Source of the DNA: Myxococcus terminator_A
GTDB lineage: Bacteria > Myxococcota > Myxococcia > Myxococcales > Myxococcaceae
NCBI GenBank assembly: GCA_049194865.1
Contig: JBLZWL010000083.1
Coordinates: forward strand, 55,633 to 119,632
Reading direction: 5' to 3'
DNA length: 64,000 bases
Shown here piece by piece: positions 1 to 10,500 of the stretch. The notes under the pieces are model-generated. The model ran no database searches. It was not told the DNA's origin and saw only the letters and a list, made by a program, of their open reading frames with translations. The translations under genes were made by a program, and so were the position numbers. Within the stretch, counting starts at the first letter, position 1, and each line of letters begins with the position of its first letter.

Positions 1-1
1 G

Positions 2-592
2 TTTCGCGCGGCCAGCGCCCTTCGTCTCGCGAGGGGATGGCCCGACCTGCGCTTCCGGACCTTCGTGCCGACGAACCTGCGGGGCGCGCTGGGAGTTTCC
101 TCCGGGCTGGGGAACTACCTGGGGATGCTGCAAGTCGTGGCGAACCCGGAGGACATCCGCTCACCGAAGCTGGAGAAGACGCTCTCCGAGTCCATCAAGA
201 ACCTGCGCGCTCCCGACGAGGCCGTGAGCTTCATGGTCAACATGGGCCTGCTGACGCTCATGCCGCCGGGGATGTTCAGGGGTGGGTTGCGCCGCAACGA
301 CGCGGACCCGTCCGCGTTCAACTACTCGCTCCTCGTGAGCACCATCCGACAGCCCGAGGAGCTGGCCCTGCCCGAAGGAGTGGTCACCGAGAGGGTCCTG
401 GTGCGCGGCTCGCTCACGGGCCGTCCCTGCTTCGGGGTCGTCATCATCCACTCCGGTGGTGAGGTGCACGGGGTGCTCGAATACCTCTCGCCGACCGTTC
501 GTGACGAGACGGCGCGCGAGTTCACCGAGCGCTGGGTGGCCGAGGTGGAGCGGCTCGCGGTGGGGACCCAGGTCCGGGCCGCGGCGGGGTGA
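2..592 (+). CDS. Condensation/WS-DGAT-like acyltransferase superfamily protein, C-terminal part (5' end outside window)
   Basis: The frame is open from the first bases of the window to the TGA at 590-592, so this is the C-terminal ~196 residues of a larger protein. An internal ATG at 65 is not a convincing start because recognisable sequence (RFRTFVPTNLRGALG) precedes it. The pattern of FVPTNLR, then GNYLG, then a C-terminal GVLEYLSPTVRD segment resembles the C-terminal lobe of the chloramphenicol-acetyltransferase-like fold shared by NRPS condensation domains and wax-ester/diacylglycerol acyltransferases. The catalytic HHxxxDG would lie upstream, outside the window. The next gene starts 4 bp after the stop, so the two are probably translated from one mRNA. 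A role in acyl transfer or chain release for the neighbouring cluster is inference. Confidence 0.5.
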   Translation, partial: FRAASALRLARGWPDLRFRTFVPTNLRGALGVSSGLGNYLGMLQVVANPEDIRSPKLEKTLSESIKNLRAPDEAVSFMVNMGLLTLMPPGMFRGGLRRNDADPSAFNYSLLVSTIRQPEELALPEGVVTERVLVRGSLTGRPCFGVVIIHSGGEVHGVLEYLSPTVRDETAREFTERWVAEVERLAVGTQVRAAAG

Positions 593-596
593 CTTC

Positions 597-1526
597 ATGA
601 ACGACACAACGGCGGGTTCGTGGGCGTGGCTCTTCCCGGGACAGGGCTCACAGAAGGTGGGCATGGGGCGGAAGATGCTCGAACGCTCCAGCGCGGCCCG
701 GAGGGTCTTCGAGGAAGCGTCGGAGGCGATTGGAGAGGACCTGACGCGACTGTGCCTGGAGGGGCCCTTCGAGCGGCTGACGGCGACCGAGAATGCCCAG
801 CCCGCAATCGTCACGGTGAGCGTGGCGTGTCTGGCGGAGCTGGAGGAGCGAGGTCTCCGGCCCTCCGTGGTGGTGGGGCACAGCGTGGGCGAGTTCTCCG
901 CGTTGGTGGCGGCGGGATGCATGCCGCTGGCGACGGCGGTCCGCGCGGTGCGCAAGCGCGGGCAGCTCATGGCGAGCGTGACGGCGCCGGGAGGGATGCT
1001 GGCCGTCATGGGGCTCGACGGCGCGAGGCTGGAGGCGCTGTGTCGCGAGGCCGCGAGAGACGGTGTCGTGGTGCTGGCCATCCACAACAGCCCTCAACAG
1101 TTCGTGCTCTCCGGAGACCAGGGGGCCTTGGAGCGATTCAAGGACGTGGCCATCTCGGCCGGCGCGAAGGAGTGCGTGATGCTGGAGGTGAGCCACGCCT
1201 TCCACTCTCCGCTGATGGGGCAGATTCATGAGGAGTGGGGGGCCGTCGTCGCGGGCCTTCAGCTTCGGATGCCCCGGTGTCCCGTGCTGCTCAACACCAC
1301 CGCGAAGCAGGTGAAGACGCTGGTCTGCATCCGGAAGTCCCTGCTGGCTCAAATCACGGGCCCGGTGCTGTGGACGCAGTGCGTGCAGGGGCTTGTCGAG
1401 CTGGGCGTGACACAGGTGCTGGAGGTCGGAGACAGCAAGGTCGTCTCCTCCCTCGCACGCAGGACTGTCCCCACGCTACGGACGCTGACGTTCCAGGAGC
1501 CCACGGTCTTGAACCAGCTCACATGA
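597..1526 (+). CDS. Free-standing malonyl-CoA:ACP acyltransferase (FabD/AT family)
   Basis: 309 residues, the usual length for a discrete AT. ATG 597 is chosen because it follows the upstream stop by 4 bp and immediately precedes the conserved WLFPGQGSQ (residues 11-19); an in-frame ATG at 456 would overlap the previous gene. The nucleophile motif GHSVGEF places the catalytic Ser at about 96. The specificity motif reads HAFH at 200-203, which in PKS ATs goes with malonyl-CoA, and its last His is the catalytic one. The reaction is loading of malonyl onto acyl carrier protein. No PKS module lies in the window, so it either serves a PKS (possibly trans-AT) encoded to the left or is a fatty-acid FabD. 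It is convergent with NRPS-B, 49 bp away. Confidence 0.88.
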   Translation: MNDTTAGSWAWLFPGQGSQKVGMGRKMLERSSAARRVFEEASEAIGEDLTRLCLEGPFERLTATENAQPAIVTVSVACLAELEERGLRPSVVVGHSVGEFSALVAAGCMPLATAVRAVRKRGQLMASVTAPGGMLAVMGLDGARLEALCREAARDGVVVLAIHNSPQQFVLSGDQGALERFKDVAISAGAKECVMLEVSHAFHSPLMGQIHEEWGAVVAGLQLRMPRCPVLLNTTAKQVKTLVCIRKSLLAQITGPVLWTQCVQGLVELGVTQVLEVGDSKVVSSLARRTVPTLRTLTFQEPTVLNQLT

Positions 1527-1575
1527 CGTCGGGCGCCCGGAACCCGTCAACGCGGGTGAGACAGCGAACTCATGG

Positions 1576-4500
1576 TCAGAGGCCCCCGGCACTGCCCACG
1601 GTGGCGAGCAGGGCGCGCAGGTTCGTCAGGTAGGCCGAGGACAGCCGCTCCATCGTCTCCCTCCGGTGGAGGTTCTCACTGTAGGCCCAGACCAGATGGA
1701 AGGTGCCTTCGGAGACATAGGCGGTGATGTCCAGCACCCGCGAGCGAGGGCCGTCGAGTCCCCGCTCGGGGCCGATGGGCTCCGAGGAGGGACGCAGCGG
1801 CGCATCTCCGGAGCGCACCAGGTCGAAGTGTCCCAGGTAGTTGAAGCACACCTCGGTCCTCGGCAGCCGCGAGAGCTGCTCGCGCACGGCTGTGTCCTGG
1901 CTCAGATAGCGCAGGATTCCGAAGCCCACGCCTCGGTCGGGCACGGCCTGGAGCTGCTCTCGCACGGACTGGAGCAGTGCGGGGGCGGAGGCGCCCTCGG
2001 GCGCTCGGACCACTACGGGGCTCAACGCGGTGAACCAGCCGACGGAGCGCGACAGCTCCACGCCTTCGAGGATGGACTCGCGGCCGTGGTTATCCAGCTC
2101 CAGGAGGTGTGACGCGCGGCCTGTCCACTCGGTGAGCGCACGCACGAGCGCGGCCAGCAGCACGTGGTCCACGTTGACGCCGTGCACGTCGCGCATCCGG
2201 TACAACAACACGCGCGTCTCCTCCTGCGTGAGCGACGCCTCCACCAGTCGCGTGGAGCCTTCGAGGTTGCGCCCATCGGGCAGGTCTCGCGGAATGGGGG
2301 CCACCTCGCGGTAGACCTCCGGGCGCCAGGCCCGCAGCTGCTGGTGGGCCGCCTCGGATTGGGCGTACTCAGCCAGCCTTCGCGCCCACTCCTGGTAGGA
2401 CGTGCTCTTGGGGGGAAGCCGTGGCTCCTTGCCGGCGCCGAGCTGCTCCCACAACGTCTGCAGGTCTTCCATCAGCACGCGCCACGAAATCCCATCGGTG
2501 GCCAGGTGGTGGATGATGAGCAGCAGCCGTCCAGGCTGCTCCGTACCCCAGTCGAAGTGCGCGACGCGCAGCAGCGGTCCTTCGGTGAGGTCCAGACTCC
2601 GCTGGAGCACGGTCGCGAGTCGCTCCTGCTCGAGGAGGCGCTCCGCGTCGGGCAGGGCGCTCAAGTCATGGTGGCTGAAGGGCACGGCCACGTCGGCGGG
2701 GGCGTACGTCTGCTCCCAGCCCGTGGCGCCCTGGCTGAAGCGCAAGCGCAGGGCGTCGTGGTGCCGCATCAAGTGTCCCGCGGCCTCTTCCATCCGCGCC
2801 GGAGACAGTCGCTGGTGCACCTCGAAGAGGAACGCCTGGTTCCAGTGGTGGCGCTCCGTCGGATACAGCTCGAAGAAGCGACTCTGGATGGGCGTGAGCG
2901 GCAGGGCTCCGGAGACGCTCTCCCCGGACTCGGAGGCGGGAGTGCGCACGCGGGCCGCCAGCTCCGCGAGGCTCTGGCACTCCAGGATGTCGATGGGCGT
3001 CAGTTGCAGCCCCGCCTGGATGGCCTTGGCGACCACCATGATGCTGAGGATGGAGTCTCCACCCAGCTTGAAGAAGTTATCCCCAGGGCTCACGTGCTCG
3101 ACGCGCAGCACCTGCTTCCAGATGTCGGCCAGGAGCAGCTCCGTGGGCGAGTGGGGCGCGTCGCTGGTGGACTCGCTCGGCGCGGCGGGCGCTGTCGGCG
3201 CGGGGAGGGCCTTGCGGTCCACCTTCCCATTGGGCGTGAGGGGCAGCGCTTCCAGCACGACGAAGACGCTCGGCACCATGTACTCGGGCATCTGGTGGGA
3301 GAGGCGCTCGCGCAGTGGCTCCGTGGACAGGTCCTGGCCCGCGTGGGGAACCAGGTAGGCGACGAGCCGCTTCGTGCCCGGGAGGTCCTCGCGCGCGAGC
3401 ACCACCGCGTCCCGCACCTCGGGCTGCTGGCAGAGGATGGCCTCCACTTCGCCCAGCTCGATGCGGAAGCCACGAAGCTTCACCTGGTTGTCGATGCGGC
3501 CGAGGAACTCCAGGGCGCCATCCGACAGGCGCCGCACGACATCTCCGGTGCGATAGACGCGCTCCCCTCCGAGCCGCACGAAGCGCTCGGCGGTGAGCTC
3601 GGGCCGGCCGAGGTAGCCCCGCGTGACGCCCGGGCCACCGACGAACAGCTCGCCGGGCACGCCCACGGGCACGGGCCGAAGGTGGGCATCGAGGACGTGG
3701 GTGGTGGTGTTGCCGATGGGGAAGCCCAGCGGGACGGTGGTCGCGGGCTTGTCGGTGAGGCTCGGCGGTACGGCCCAGGTGAGGACTCCGATGGTCGTCT
3801 CGGTGGGGCCGTAGTGGTTGATGACCCGGCAGTCGGGCGCCAGGGCCCGCACCCGCTCCATCAGCTCCCAGCGCGACGCCTCGCCACCGAGGACGAGCCG
3901 CTGGCGCGGCAGCACCTGCTCGGGTCGCGACGCGGTGAGCAGCGCGGTCAGGTGCGAGGGAACAATCTTGAGGCAGTCGATGCGCCGCGTGTGCATGTAC
4001 TCGGCCATGGACTCGGGATTGGCGGAGCGCTCGTCGGAGATGACGTGGAGGGCGCCTCCGGAGGCCAGCGCGGGGAAGACCATGGTGTTGCCCAGGTCCG
4101 CGGCGAACGTGGAGACGGTGGCGTAGCGAAGCCCCGAGGGCACGTCGAGGACGCGGGAGATGCCCGCGAGGTAGTGGCCGAGGTTGCCGTGCGTGATGCC
4201 GACCCCCTTGGGCTTGCCCGTGGAGCCGGACGTGTAGATGACGTAGACGAGGTGCTCCGGCCCGACGGTGCTGATGGGATTCTCGCTGGAGCGCGTCGCG
4301 AGCTGAGCGTCGAGGGTGTCGAGGCAGAGCACGTGGGCTTCATTCGCCGGGAGCGACGCGCGCAAGGACTCCTGCGTGAGCAGCACGCCGAGGCGCAGGT
4401 CCGACATCATGAACGCGAGGCGCTCCTGGGGCAGTCCCGGGTCCATCGGGAGATACGCGCCACCGGCCTTGAGGATGGCGAGCAGGCCCACGAGCAGGTC

Positions 4501-7500
4501 GAGTGAGCGTTCGAGGTACAGGCCGACCACATGGTCCGGACCCACGCCCAGGGACTGGAGATGCCAGGCGAGCCGGTTCGCGCGCTCGTTGAGCTGGCGG
4601 TAGGTGAGGGAGTGGTCCTCGAAGACGAGCGCCGTGGACTCGGGAGTGGCCTGGGCCTGTTGCTCGAAGCGGGTGTGGAAGCAGCGTGACGATTCGTCCA
4701 GGAGGGTGGCCGCATTCCACAGGGAGAGCTGGCGCACCTCCGGGTCCGTCAACATGGGCACGGCGGTGATGGGCTGGTCCGGTGTGGCGGCGAGGCCCTC
4801 CAGCAGTCGACCCAGGTGGCCGAGCATCCTCCGGATGGTGTCGGGCTTGAAGAGGTCCGTGCTGTAGGCGAACGAGGCCTGGAGCCCCTCGGCGCTCTCG
4901 CTCATGAAGAGGTGGAGATCGAACTTGGTGTAGTTCCACTCCGTCTCCAGGACGGACAGGTCGAGCCCCGCCATCTTCAGGTGCGCATAGGGACTGTCCT
5001 GGAGGTTGAAGCGGACCTGGAACAGCGGGGAGTAGCGAGCATCTCTCGGGACCTGGAGCGCCTCGACGACCTGCTCGAACGGGACGTCCTGGTGGGCATA
5101 GGCCCCCAGGGCGACCTCCCGCACGCGGCGCAGCAGCTCACGGAACGAGGGGGCGCCGGAGAGCTGGGTGCGCATCACCAGCGAGTTGACGAAGAAGCCA
5201 ATGAGCCCTTCGAGCTCCGCGCGGTTGCGGTTGGCGATGGCCGTCCCGACGCTGATGTCCTCCTGCCCCGAGTAGCGGGAGAGCATGAGCTGGAAGCCCG
5301 CGAGCAGCGTCATGAAGAGGGTGGTGCCCTCCTGCCGGCTGAGTCGCTTGAGCGAGTCGAGCAGCGACAGCGGCAACGTGAGGCTCTCGACGGCGCCTCG
5401 GAGGGACTGGGACGAGGGGCGGGGGAAGTCGGTGGGGAGCTCCAGGACGGGCGGAGCCCCCGCGAGCTGCTGCTTCCAATAGGAGAGCTGGGCGTCGAGG
5501 CGTTCGCCGTGGAGCCACTCGCGCTGCCAGACGGAGAAGTCGGCGTACTGGATGGGCAGCGGCGCGAGGGTCGCCGGCTGGTTGTTCGAGAACGCCGTGT
5601 AGAGGGCGCTCAGCTCGCGGAAGAGCACGTCCATGGACCAGCCATCGGAGACGATGTGATGCATCGTCAGCAGCAGCACATGGTGCCGCGGAGCCGTGCG
5701 CAGCAACGCCGCGCGGATCAAGGGGCCGCGTGCGAGGTCGAACGGTCTCGCTGCTTCCTCGGTTGCCAGGGTGAGGACCTGCTCGGACGCGTTGGCGTTC
5801 GCTGACAGGTCAATGAGGGGCAGCGGCAGCGAGAGAGAAGTCGCGATGAGCTGGAAGGGTTGGCCGTTGTGGAGGGCGAAGGAGGTGCGGAGGGCCTCAT
5901 GGCGCTCGACGAGGGAGTCGAGAGTGCGCTGGAGGGAGGAGAGGGAGAGGTCGCCAGAGAGGTGGATGGCGAGAGGGACGTTGTAGGCGGCGCTGCCAGG
6001 CTGGAGTTGGTCGATGAGCCAGAGGCGCTGCTGAGCGAAGGAGAGAGGGAGAAGAGAGTCCCTGGAAGAGGGGGAGATGGGAGAGGAGGCGTGAGGACCG
6101 GAGAGGGAGTCGGAGAGGACGCGAGCGAGGGAGGCGACGGTGGGGGAAGAGAAGAGGTGGCGAAGGGGAAGCTCGACGCGGAGGGTTTCGCGGATGCGAG
6201 AGACGAGCTGGGTGGCGAGGAGGGAGTGGCCGCCGAGGTCGAAGAAGTTGTCGAGGACGCCGACGCGAGGGAGGCCGAGGAGCTGAGCCCAGAGGTTGGA
6301 GAGGAGCTCTTCGAGGGGAGAGCGAGGAGGGAGGAAAGAGTCGGAGTGGGAGAGGGAGTCGTCTGGGGGAGGAAGGGCCTTCCTGTCGACCTTCCCGTTG
6401 GGGGAGAGAGGAAGGGAGGGGAGGCAGACGAAGACAGCGGGGAGCATGTAGTCGGGCAGGGAGCGCTTGAGGAAGTCACGCAGCTCGGAGCCGGAGGGAG
6501 GAGAGGAAGAGGAGAAGTAGGCGACGAGGCGGCGAGCACCCGGAGCGTCTTCGCGAGCGAGGACGACGCAGTCGTTGAGGGCGGGGTGGCGAAGGAGAGC
6601 GGCTTCGACTTCACCCAACTCGATGCGGAAGCCGCGAAGCTTCACCTGGTTGTCCTGTCGGCCGAGGAACTCGATGGAGCCGTCAGGGAGGAAGCGCGCG
6701 ACGTCGCCGGTTTTGTAGAGGCGGGAGTCGGGGGAGAAGGGGTTGGAGATGAAGCGGGAGGCAGTCAGCTCGGGCTGGTGGAGGTAGCCCCGAGCGAGGC
6801 CGTCGCCGCCGACGTAGAGCTGGCCCGGGACGCCGAGGGGGAGAGGCTGGAGCGAGTCGTCGAGGATGAAGCAGGAGGAGTTGGAGAGAGGCTTGCCGAT
6901 GGGGACGGTGTGGAGAGGGGGAGGAGGAGAGGAGATGAGGTGCCAGGTGCTGAAGGTGGTGTTCTCGGTGGGCCCGTAGACGTGGAGGAGGCGAGAGGGA
7001 GGGCCGTGGAGGAGGACGGAGCGGACGACGTCGGGGTCGACGAGCTCCCCGCCGAAGAGGACGGAGGAGAGGGTGGCGAAGGCGCTCGGGGAGTGGTGGG
7101 CGATTTGGTTGAAGAGGGCGGTGGTGAGGAAGAGGGTGGAGATGGCCTCTTCACGAAGCCGCGCGGCGAACAGTGAGGGGGAGAGGGAGACGTCGCGAGG
7201 GATGCCGACGAGACGAGCGCCGTTGAGGAGGGCGCCCCAGATTTCAAAGGTGGCGGCGTCGAAGGAGGCGTTGGAGACCTGGGCGACGCTGTCCGCGGGA
7301 GAGAGCTGGACGTAGTCGGAGTCGCGGACGAGGCGGACGACGCCGAGGTGAGGGACGGCGATGCCCTTGGGCTGGCCGGTGGAGCCGGAGGTGTAGATGG
7401 CGTAGGCGAGATTCGCCGGCGTCGCGGCGCTGTCTGGCGCGTGCGTGGGGAGTTGGGAGATTGCGGAGGACTCGGCCTCCAGCTCCAGCAGGCGCACGTC

Positions 7501-10500
7501 GCTCGGAAGCGAGAGGCTCTGGGAGAGCGCGCGAGAGGTAATGAGGAGAGGAGCGCGAGAGTCCCGGAGCATGAGGGCGAGGCGCTCGGGAGGGTAGGAG
7601 GTGTCGAGAGGGAGGTAGGCGCCGCCGGCCTTGAGGCAGGCGAGCATGGAGACGATGAGAGAAGGAGAGCGCTCCAGGTAGAGGCCGACGAGCGTGTCTG
7701 GGACGACGCCGAGGGACTGGAGGTGCCATGCGAGCTGATTGGCCTGGGCCTCGAGCTGCGCGTACGTGAGGCCGTCGTCACCGAAGCGAAGCGCGAGCGC
7801 GTCGGGAGTGGCACTGGCCTGTGCGGAGAACAGCTCGTGGATGCACTGCCGCCGAGGGAAGTCGGTGGAGGTGGCGTTCCAGTCGACGAGCAGCTGCCGG
7901 CGCTCGGTGTCCGAGAGGAGCGGGAGCGAGGTCACCGAGCTGTCGGGCTGGCGAGCCGCGGCGGAGAGCAGCGTCTCGAAGTGGCCCAGCATGCGCTCGA
8001 TGGTGGCCGCGCTGAACAGGTCGGTGTTGTACTCGACGGCGCAGTGCAGTCCCTCGGGTGATTCGACCGTGGCGAGCAGGAGGTCGAACTTCGACGTGGC
8101 TGTCCGTACCTCGCGTGACTCCATGGACAACCCCGCTGCCGTCGGAGGTTGGGCGACGCCACTCTGGAGCGCGAACATCACCTGGAAGAGCGGCGAGTAG
8201 CTTGGATCTCGTTCAGGCTGGAGCGCTTCGACGACCTGATCGAAGGGAACGTCCTGGTGGGCATAGGCCCCCAGGGCGACCTCGCGCACGCGGCGCAGCA
8301 GCTCCCGGAAGGACGGGGTGCCCGACACGTCGGTGCGCATCACCAGCGAGTTGACGAAGAAGCCGATGAGTCCTTCGAGCTCCGCGCGGTTGCGATTGGC
8401 GATGGGCGTGCCGACGCTGATGTCTTCCTGCCCGCTGTAGCGCCGCAGGAGGAGCTGGAAGCCCGCGAGCAGCGTCATGAAGAGGGTGGTGCTCTCCTGT
8501 TGGCTGAGCCGCTTGAGTGAGTCGAGCAGCGGTCGCGGAAGGTCGCGACTCGCGACGGCGCCTCGGAAGGACTGGGCCGCTGGACGAGGGAAATCGGTGG
8601 GAAGGGGCAGGAAGGGCGGAGCCCCCGCGAGCTGCTGCTTCCAGTAGGAGAGCTGGGAGTCGAGTCGTTCCCCGTGGAGCCACTCGCGCTGCCAGACGGA
8701 GAAGTCGACGTACTGGATGGGCAGGGGCGCGAGGGGTGAGGGCTCGTCGCGAACGAAGGCGGCGTAGAGGGCGCTCAGCTCGCGGAAGAGCACGTCCATG
8801 GACCAGCCATCGGAGACGATGTGATGCATCGTCAGCAGCAGGATGTGCTCGCGCTCCTCCGGCCGTAGCAGCGCGGCGCGCACCAGTGGACCTCGGCTCA
8901 AGTCGAACGGCTGTTCCGCTGTTTCTTTCGACAGCTCGCTGAGTCGCTGCGTCCGCTCCTCGTCGGAGAGGTGACGCAGATCAACGCATGTCAGCGGCAG
9001 CGAGAGAGAAGTCGCGATGAGCTGGAAGGGTTGGCCGTCGTGGAGGGCGAAGGAGGTGCGGAGTGCTTCATGGCGCTCGATGAGGGAGTCGAGAGCGCGC
9101 TGGAGGGAGGAGAGGGAGAGGTCGCCGGAGAGGTGGATGGCGAGAGGGACGTTGTAGGCGGCGCTGCCGGGCTGGAGCTGGTCGATGAGCCAGAGGCGCT
9201 GCTGAGCGAAGGAGAGAGGGAGAAGAGAGTCCCTGGGAGCGGGGGAGATGGGAGAGGAGGAGTGAGGACCGGAGAGGGAGTCGGAGAGGACGCGAGCGAG
9301 GGAGGCGACGGTGGGGGAAGAGAAGAGGTGGCGGAGGGGAAGCTCGACGCGGAGGGTTTCGCGGATGCGAGAGACGAGCTGGGTGGCGAGGAGGGAGTGG
9401 CCGCCGAGGTCGAAGAAGTTGTCGAGGACGCCGACGCGAGGGAGGCCGAGGAGCTGAGCCCAGAGGTTGGAGAGGAGCTCTTCGAGGGGAGAGCGAGGAG
9501 GCAGGAAGGAGGTGGAGGAGGAGAGGGAGTCGTCTGGGGGAGGAAGGGCCTTCCTGTCGACCTTCCCGTTGGGAGAGAGGGGAAGGGAGGGGAGGCAGAC
9601 GAAGACAGCGGGGAGCATGTAGTCGGGCAGGGAGCGCTTGAGGAAGTCACGCAGCTCGGAGCCGGAGGGGGGAGAGGAAGAGGAGAAGTAGGCGACGAGG
9701 CGGCGAGAGCCCGGAGAGTCTTCGCGAGCGAGGACGACGCAGTCGTTGAGGGACGGGTGGCGAAGGAGAGCGGCCTCGACTTCACCCAGCTCGATGCGGA
9801 AGCCGCGGAGCTTCACCTGGTTGTCCTGGCGGCCGAGGAACTCGATGGAGCCGTCAGGGAGGAAGCGCGCGACGTCGCCGGTTTTGTAGAGGCGGGAGTC
9901 GGGGGAGAAGGGGTTGGAGATGAAGCGGGAGGCAGTCAGCTCGGGCTGGTGGAGGTAGCCCCGAGCGAGGCCGTCACCGCCGACGTAGAGCTGGCCTGGG
10001 ACGCCGAGGGGGAGAGGCTGGAGGGAGTCGTCGAGGATGAAGCAGGAAGAGTTGGAGAGAGGCTTGCCGATGGGGACGGTGTGGAGAGGGGGAGGAGGAG
10101 AGGAGATGAGGTGCCAGGTGCTGAAGGTGGTGTTCTCGGTGGGCCCGTAGACGTGGAGGAGGCGAGAGGGAGGGCCGTGGAGGAGGACGGAGCGGACGAC
10201 GTCGGGGTCGACGAGCTCCCCGCCGAAGAGGACGGAGGAGAGGGTGGCGAAGGCGCTCGGGGAGTGGTGGGCGATTTGGTTGAAGAGGGCGGTGGTGAGG
10301 AAGAGGGTGGAGATGGCCTCTTCACGAAGCCGCGCGGCGAACAGCGATGGCGACAGGGAGACGTCGCGAGGGATGCCGACGAGCCGAGCGCCGTTGAGGA
10401 GGGCGCCCCAGATTTCAAAGGTGGCGGCGTCGAAGGAGGCGTTGGAGACCTGGGCGACGCTGTCAGCGGGAGAGAGCTGGACGTAGTCGGAGTCGCGGAC

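Noticed and set aside
6765..7814. Three 1050-bp minus-strand open frames of Ser/Pro/Thr-rich sequence (also 9936-10985 and 16470-17519)
   Set aside because: They are alternative-frame translations of the identical NRPS cassettes; the NRPS frame has all conserved motifs.
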